Source: Gnetum montanum (taxonomy: Eukaryota > Streptophyta > Gnetopsida > Gnetales > Gnetaceae). From it: a stretch of DNA of 64,000 bases. A program made the translations under genes and the position numbers. Under the pieces are notes generated by a model that was not told the origin of the DNA, ran no database searches, and saw nothing but the letters and a program-made list of their open reading frames with translations. The DNA lies in contig MNCI01011934.1 of the NCBI GenBank assembly GCA_015680685.1, positions 1 through 64,000 of the forward strand. The letters are read 5' to 3'. Positions 57,286 through 64,000 of the stretch are shown here, piece by piece (the stretch's first letter is position 1; each line of letters opens with the position of its first letter).

Positions 57286-58776
57286 TTCACTTGGAGACCA
57301 GCATTGACCAACCCAAAAAACATCCAAAATGAAAAATTTGAAAACCAAAATTGAGGCGTTTGAAGTGCAGAAAAGGCCCGATCATGGTGAAAGACAGGAG
57401 GAAGGTAAGTAAGCATGAAAAAGAGACAAAATTGGAGAACAGGAGTCAAAAAGAACTCAAGCAAGGATGAAATCAAACGATGGGACACTAAAGACAATTA
57501 ACCAAGAAATCCAATAGGTTGGAGACTGAACAGGAAAAACCAGGAATAGGCAGGTGGGTCCTCCCCATAGCAGGCAAAAACCATATAGCCCCTGCATACC
57601 CTCAACACTAGGGTCCGTGGGCCCAGGCACCAATAAGTGGTTTCACTAGTGAAGACTCCAAACCAAGAGAACTCGCAAAGGCATGAAAGACCAATAGAAA
57701 ACATGATGAACACACAAAACATAAAAAGGGCCGTGAGGTGAGGACGGAGAGAATTGAAAGTCCATGAGTTGGTCACATGAAACCCTATGTGTAAGCATGG
57801 TTAAGTGACTTGGCATAACCATTCCTGAGATCAGACCCAAAACCATCCACAAACAGTGACCTCGCAACAATAGATGAAGTCCTAACCATCCCCCAGGAAA
57901 ACAAGAATGACCCCATAGAAAACCACCATGCCAGGAAACATGAAAAGAGGGAAGTGAAATGAGAAAAAGTTAGAGGGGACCAAGGAAGTTCCATAACAAG
58001 TGTGTATGGCCCATGAGAGGAATTCTAAGGGGTGTGCTTTGAATTCCCACTACGATTCATTATTTTTCTTTTCTTTTGTGTGGGGGAACCACACCAGGTG
58101 AAGACCCATGCGTGGTTGCATGCATTCGACCAAGGAGTGTGCTTTGAATCCTTAGTTTATTTGTTTATTTTGTTTTTGCTTATTTTTTTTTGGTGAGGAC
58201 CACACCATGCAAGGTCGAACTGCCCAAAAAAATCCGTGGAAAGAGACTTGGAGTGGTAGGAAATCTGTAAGAACACACCAATAACCTAGGGAACAGAACA
58301 AAAAGAATTCCCCTTGAAGTCACACCCGATTCAAACCAGTGGGTCATCCCTCAGTCTGGGAACTACACAAGCCACACATTGATTAAAATGTTTTTAAATG
58401 AAGGGGTTACATGTTCACGACACAAGGAAAACCACGGAAAGGTGAATTGGTGGATGACGTGGACTCATTGCCAAGTTTATGAAGTGGAAACGATGTGCAA
58501 TCCAAGGATAACCATGCAATGAAGGGAACCAAATAACTAGGAAGACAATTACAGTACCCATCGTAATGAAAATCACCCACACCAAATAGTACGACAACAA
58601 AAAGTAAACAAAAAGAACATAAAAAATGAAAAACAAAAAATTGTAAAATAAAAAGTGGAAAACAAAGAAGTGGAAAACAAAAAATGGAAAAAAAAAACAA
58701 AAATTAGAAAACAAAAAAGTGTAAAATAAAAAACTGTAAAAAAAAAGTGTAAAATGGTGAGGCATGTAGGGAAGTG
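57286..58776 (-). other. Post-integrase spacer of element E
   Basis: Non-coding. TTTTACA-type T-rich tracts (58600-58760 on the minus strand) follow the pol stop. One AAGGGGTGTGCTTTGAATTC block lies near 58027 and a second diverged one near 58136. Corresponds to 21804-23849 in B. Confidence 0.6.
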
Positions 58777-60180
58777 GATCAGCAGGGATGAGGGTCTCCC
58801 CCATGACTGGGTGTAAAGGAGGAGACACGAAAGATGGAGTGTGGATAACTAGCTGATGACGAGGGTATGACACTAGCTGTGTGAAGCTCACAGAAAGGTT
58901 TGAGTTGTTGGCGGTTGACCAACTGTGTTCTGGTGGGATCCCCAGGTTTATGGATGAGCAAGGCCCTGGATGGAAAGGTTTTAGAGACAATATAAGGTCC
59001 CTCCCATAGCGTCTGAAAATTTTTCGATTGGGATACATGTGAGGGATTCCAATACAATACCTTGTCTCCACATCGAAATGTGACCTTCCGAATCCTAAGA
59101 TCATGTTGTTTCTTATTATAGGCCTTGTGGGTTTCATTGGAAAATAGGGCCACTAATCGATTCTCATCTAGCACACTTAAGTTGATTAATCGTTCTCATT
59201 GTTCTAGTGGTAGGTCAAGGTCGAGGTCACAGGCGATGGATAGTGTCCGGAGTTCTTCTTGGATTGGAAGTGTTGGCAACTTTCCGTACACTAACTCATA
59301 GGGAGAGTACCCTACAAGAAGTTTCCAGGTGGAGCAATAGGCCCATAAGGCATCATTAAGCTTGGTACGCCAGTCCCTCCTGTATTTGCTAATTTTTCGT
59401 GTAAGGATCTTGGTAATTTCCCTATTTGTGACTTCAGCCTGCCCACTGGCTTGGGGGTGATAAGGTATTGTGAATTTGTGTGTTACCCCTACGCGTTGCA
59501 TGAGTTTTCGAAAAGTAACCCCCATGAAGTGCGTCCCATTGTCAGAAATGAGTGCATGAGGCACTCTAAACTTGGTAACGATTTGTTGCTGGACAAATCG
59601 TGTGGCAGTGTTGGAAGAACAGTCCATGAAGGCTACCACTTCTACCCACTTTGTATAGTAGTCCACCGCCATGATGATGTACGCCTTTCCATTTGACAAG
59701 GGGGTGATGGGCCCCATGAAGTCGATACCCGAGATGTCGAAGGGCTCTAGTGGCTAAATCCACTATTGGGGTCCCTCTAACTGTGCCAACATTCCACCAT
59801 CTCATTGGTATCGTTTACAGGAGCAGGAAAACCATTGTGCGTCCTTGAAAAGTGTAGGCAAGTAATACCCTGCAAGTAGGATTTTAATGGCCGTTCTGCA
59901 TCCAGCATAGTGGCCCCCACAAGGGCCCTCATGAGCATCTTGGAGGACATGCGGTGTATTAGCATCAGGGACACACCATCAGACCAAGCCTTCTACGCAC
60001 ACCTTGTAGAGGTGGCCATTGATTTCCATGAAATGCTTAGCCTCATGGAGAAACTGTTGTTTCTTCTAATGGTTCCATTCTTTTGGTAGCTCCTATGTTG
60101 TAAGGTAGGTAAGGATGCGGTTGAACCAAGGAGATTCCTTGGGTGCTTGAGGATCAAAGGTGCCTGTGAAGAGGAGTTCA
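58777..60180 (-). pseudogene. Element E integrase (one in-frame stop in the C-terminal part)
   Basis: Zinc-finger region at about 59810-60000. Catalytic core 59717-59196: VDYYTKWVEV, ALISDNGTHFMG and PYHPQASGQAEVTNREI. All three acidic residues are present (Glu codon at 59433-59435). A TGA at 59196-59198, probably from CGA, is followed by the same frame to 58777 with VTFRCGDKVL and WEGPYIVSK, ending GGDPHPC. No chromodomain. Apart from the stop it is close to intact. Confidence 0.88.
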
Positions 60181-61670
60181 TCTGGAAACTAGTTGGATAA
60201 AGGCTCCTCCTCTTCTACGTCATCCCATTGTAACCAATAAAAATGGTCACCAACCACATTCTTGGATCGCTTTCTGTCTACCATGGTTAGATCAAACTCC
60301 TGAAGAATCACTAGCCACCGAATTATGCGAGGGCTCACCGTTGGTTTGTTCATCAGGAACCGGATAGCACTGTGGTCTGTGTGCACAAACACCTCGTATC
60401 CGAGCACATAGTGCTAAAATTTGTCCAATGCAAACACCACCGCCATCAATTCTTTCTCAGTGGTGGTGTAGTTTAGTTATGTACCCACAATGCTACGGAT
60501 TGCATAGTGGATATAATACAGATGTTTCTGATCATCACACTATGTAAGCACAGCTCCCAAAGCATAGTTGGAGGCATCCGTCATAATATGAAAGGGTCTA
60601 TACCAATTAGGTGCCCATAGAATCTGAGCTTCTACGAGTTTCTGCTTCACCTCTTGGAATGTGGACTTGCATTCCTTGGTCCAGAAAAATGGAACGTCCT
60701 TCTTTGTAAGCTCTACCAATGGCCGGGCTATCTTCGAGAAGTGTTTAATGAAGCACCGGTAGTAACCAGTGTGTCCAAGGAATGACCGCACATCTTTGAC
60801 AGTACTTGGTTGATGGGTAATTCCTTGGATGACCCTGATCTTTTCAGGGTCTACGTTGATCCTTGTTGATGAAATGCGATGTCCCAACACTATGCCCTCT
60901 TGGACCATCAGGTGGCTCTTTTGCCAATTAAGCCACAAATTGGTGTCTACACACCTCTTTAGAACTTGCTCTAGGCAGTCCAAGGCTTGCTCGAACGTAG
61001 CACCATAGGTAGAGAAGTCATCGATGAAGACTTCTACACCATTACCGATTTGTTGCTGGAAGATGCTTAGGATAAGACGTTGGAATGCCGCAGGTGCATT
61101 GCACAGGCCAAAGGGCATCTTCTTATATGCAAAAGTCCCCCATGGACTCGTGAAAGTAGTTTTGGCCTAGTCCTCTGGTGCTATTTGATTTGGTTATAAC
61201 CACTATAACCATCCAAAAAGCTGTAATATTTGTGTCCTGTGATTGTGTCCAACACTTGGTCCACAAATAGGAGCGGGAAGTGGTGCTTGAAAGTTGCCAT
61301 GTTGACCAACCGGAAATCAATACAGACCCTCTACTTGCCACCTTTCTTAGGTACGATAATAATGGGGCTAACCCACTTGCTATCGACGACAGAATAAATG
61401 AATCCCGCCTTGAGAAGTTGTTCAATTTCATCCTTTACGACCTGCTTCAACTTGGGATTCAATCATCTTTGTGGCTGTCGTCGTGGCTTCATGGAAGGAT
61501 CAAGGTAGATCCGGTGCTGGCAGATCCTAGGATCAATGCCAGTCAGCTCAGGATAGGACCACACAAATGCAGCAACCCATTTGTTTACCATCACTAGCAA
61601 CTTCTTTTTCTGTTCCGGAGCAAGGGCAGAATTGATAATTACCAGCTTGCCATGTTGCAAGAATGCATAC
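60181..61670 (-). pseudogene. Element E reverse transcriptase and RNase H
   Basis: RT begins near 61660 (LTGIDPRICQHRIYLDPSMK), with PFGLCNAPAAFQRL and the active site VFIDDFSTYG (near 61017-61031). The thumb reads LGHRISSTRINVDPEK and FLGHTGYYRC. One frame is open from 61118 to 60540. RNase H follows: TDASNYALGAVLT, then stops, TEKELMAVVFALDKF and HTDHSAIRFLMNK. A frameshift near 61150 and several stops near 60420-60540 prevent full translation. Confidence 0.87.
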
Positions 61671-62640
61671 TTTAAGTGAGTTGGTAGGGATTTTAGCTCA
61701 AGGGGCTCTTGCTTGAAGCTCTCAGGGATCTCTAGCTTGCCCTAGTCATCTAATTCATCAATGATGGAGGTTTGTTGATGAATCTCCTCCATCACATCCA
61801 TGCTGTCGATATAGGCTTGCACTAGCCCCTCAGTCGGTTTCATGCATATTGTGCTACTAGCAGGATTAGCTGTCAACCACTGGGTGCCTTCTTGGTTAGT
61901 GGCTGCTACGTATAGGCACTATTGAATTGGTGATTCCTCAGTACACTGACTGCATGCTTGAATGGATGTCTGCTTAATGGACCATAACTGCTGCACAGAG
62001 TTGCACCTCGAGTCACTGTATGCGATGCATGGAACTCTTTTCTTCTCGATCTTCCCAGAAGGATTTTCCTTTAAAATTTCTAGGGAAAAATCTCAGAGTC
62101 CTAGTCGTGCGTCCACCATGCTTAGCCAGGCTCTTCCTATGATGATTGGGAAGTTCCCCTTATAGTTTTCAACACGGATGACCAGGAAGTCAGCAAGGTA
62201 GGACCACCCACAAATGGTGGTTACAATGTCCTTCACCAAACCCAAAGGAATGGTGATGGATTGGTCTACTAACTCGAGCCGAATGTTTCTCTTCTTTAGC
62301 GGGGGCAGGTTCCAATTCTTGTACATGTCATGAGAGATTAAATTAACCCCTAACCCTGAGTCCAGAAGAGCTTTCCATGGCTCATTCCCAGCCACCTGAA
62401 GATAGATTAGGGGGCTTCTCGGATCTGTCAACTTTTGAGGGAGAGAACTAGCTTTGATCCAGTCGGTCACGACATGCATGTGCATGACCATATGGATGTT
62501 GGAGTGTGGTGGAGTGGAGGGCTGCTCAGGCGGTATGATGGTAGAGGTGTTGGTAGGTTCGAAGGCACTAGCCACAAGCGTAGGTGAGGGTGTGTTCAGA
62601 TTATTGGGCTAGAAGAAATGACATTTGCGTGGCTTGGATT
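61671..62640 (-). pseudogene. Element E protease and linker to RT
   Basis: 62575-62093 is open and holds SLPQKLTDPRSPLIYLQVAG, ALLDSGLGVNLISH (active-site DSG) and FPIIIGRAWLSMVDARLG. It is the best preserved protease in the window. The acidic linker and PR-RT junction follow with a few stops. Confidence 0.85.
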
Positions 62641-64000
62641 CCAGTCCACTTGGCTGAGGTGTCGGCTATAAGTTAACAACCCTTGTAGCGTTTCATTGTT
62701 GTGGCTATGGTGGTATTTCTCCATGCATGGATGGAGCAGGTGGCAATTGAGAGGGATGGTGTGGAGGAATGGTAGAAGAAGGTGATGGAGGGTAGAAGTG
62801 ATGTGGATTTATCCCCCTAGGTGATGGAGATGGATGTCTGAAATATTCAGGGGGATGGTAGTAACTGGGAAAGGCCGCATGGCTAGAAGACTCTCCTAGA
62901 GAGACCAGTTGCTAAACATAGTACCCATAAGGATCTGGATGCTTGTAAGGGTACTGCTGTCTTGGAGGTGGCATCCCCCACGCTTGTGGTTGCTGCCACT
63001 GTTGGAAATATTTATATGGTTGCGGAGGCGTTCCACTTGGATAGTATCCTTGCTGCTGCTGGTGGAATTGGTTGGGGTTGCCTTGTGGATAAGGCAACCT
63101 TCGGGGTGTCTGCCTTTGCGCCAAACGAGGGTTCAAGGCATAGACCCCAGACTCTTGAATGTGAGACACCATAGGACAACATCTCTTAGGATGTTCATAT
63201 TAGCATATGCTGCATCCATTGTCCTCTTCGGTGTCAGAGTCTACAACCTGTTCTGCTGCAGCAACTTTTCCCTTACCCTTATGTTGGGTACGTTCAGCTC
63301 CCTTCTTCCTGCATCGATCATGGTCACTACCCTGTTCTTTGGACTCTTCTGCAATTTTCAATACACTTTGGAATCTCTCATCCAAAGAGTCCCACATTTT
63401 ATCCACCTTTACCGATATTTTAGATGTAAACTTTTGTATTGGCAAAGTCTCCCAGTTCACCGCTGCTACCAGTGGTGACTCATTATCCTCATCACAAAAT
63501 CGAACCTCCCTTTTTCTAAGAGAAGGGTCTTGGTTGAATTCTTCAACACTCTACTTTTTTCTGAGTTCTCCTTTCTCTTTGGCCACTTGATCAATGAGGC
63601 ATTGCAACTGATGGACCCTTAGCTCTGACAGCCATCCCTTGGCGTACACACCAAGGGTCTTTCGTGTTTCACAATGGAGCCCATCTATAATGTGGTGAAG
63701 CTGTGCCCACTAAGAGTAACCATGACCAGGACACCGATGTAATAGTGAGTAATACCTGCTCATGGCAGCATCTAAGGGTTTATGATTTCCTTGTTTCCAA
63801 CCTTGGATCTGCCATCTCAGATTCGCCACTCTAGAGTACATTTGATATTTTTCATTAAAGATTTCAAGCATCGTACTCCATCTTCAGATTCATTCCGGCT
63901 CTAAGGACCAGTACCAACTTTCGGCTTCTTTGATGAGTGTACGAGGGAACAGCTTCAATCGTTGCCAATCATTATCAATATTTTGCAGGGTGCAGGCATC
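62641..64000 (-). pseudogene. Element E gag (start beyond the window)
   Basis: The gag domain at the right edge reads LKLFPRTLIKEAESWYWSLE, MLEIFNEKYQMYSRVANLR and WKQGNHKPLDAAMSRYYSLL. It is followed by IPIQ/LPIQKFTSKISVKVDKMW, a K-rich stretch and CSIC-x-YEHPKRCC. The tail (63172-62912) is Q-, P- and Y-rich (FHQQQQGYYPSGTPPQPYKY). Few stops. Aligns with gag of B and D. Confidence 0.82.

Larger units (their letters stand above)
52917..64000 (-). mobile_element. Element E: near-complete Ty3/gypsy element with gag-pol and ORF2
   Basis: The minus-strand order from the right edge is gag, protease, RT, RNase H, integrase, spacer, internal promoter, leader intron, ORF2 and 3' LTR. The 5' LTR and gag start lie beyond the window. 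It has the highest coding quality of the four family members: long open stretches in every pol domain and intact catalytic motifs. This is the reference arrangement from which B (no ORF2) and D (no pol) appear reduced. Confidence 0.9.

Noticed and set aside
58407-59137. 240-residue minus-strand frame with F-rich end, possible membrane (env-like) protein
   Set aside because: It overlaps the integrase C-terminus out of frame and then runs into the T-rich spacer; the hydrophobic part is translated simple sequence.
62909-63478. 189-residue plus-strand open frame
   Set aside because: Antisense to the Q/P-rich gag tail of element E.

Overview
The window is repeat-rich land-plant nuclear DNA. It is AT-rich and made of nested LTR retrotransposons, a LINE, satellites and decayed genes. 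The only recognisable host-type genes are broken: two GC-rich UDP-glycosyltransferase copies and a Ulp1/C48 protease gene. The large repeat load and the lack of any close match to a familiar angiosperm gene would fit a big genome such as a fern, lycophyte or gymnosperm, but the lineage cannot be fixed from the sequence. No intact host protein-coding gene is visible. There are two N gaps, at 17433-17464 and 32241-32719.

Layout. 1-5423 is the 3' half of a Ty3/gypsy-type element (A, +) ending in an LTR. 6421-7800 holds UGT pseudogene A (-). 8212-33201 is a three-deep nest. The outer gypsy element C (+, TSD CATAG) carries a LINE (-) and was split by element B (-, gypsy gag-pol). B was in turn split by element D (+, TSD TATGG). 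33657-35900 holds UGT pseudogene B (-), a diverged tandem partner of copy A that shares flanks on both sides. 36.3-41 kb holds a retropepsin fragment, a GGCCTTAAACTAGCA minisatellite and an array of GACTATGCTCTCC hairpins ahead of a TATA box. 41.3-43.6 kb is a broken Ulp1 protease gene. 44.4-47 kb is satellite, including a 341-bp higher-order repeat. 49.2-52.2 kb is a Ty1/copia LTR-gag remnant. From 52917 to the right edge lies element E (-), a nearly complete gypsy element.

The main discovery candidate is the LTR family shared by A, B, D and E. Its LTRs start TGATGA and end TCATCA or TCATTA, and its primer-binding site resembles the 3' end of tRNA-Asp. Between integrase and the 3' LTR, A, D and E carry an extra coding region of 2.78-2.80 kb (here ORF2). 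It has an N-terminal domain reminiscent of a plant-transposon domain and a long coiled-coil C-terminal half. ORF2 appears to be its own transcription unit. Upstream lie a TATA box, palindromic modules like those in the LTR U3, an untranslated leader and an intron whose acceptor touches the ORF2 start codon. The members split the parts: E has gag-pol plus ORF2, B has gag-pol without ORF2, and D has gag plus ORF2 without pol. This looks like an autonomous/non-autonomous family with a second, internally promoted gene. All copies seen carry stops or frameshifts; E is the least damaged.
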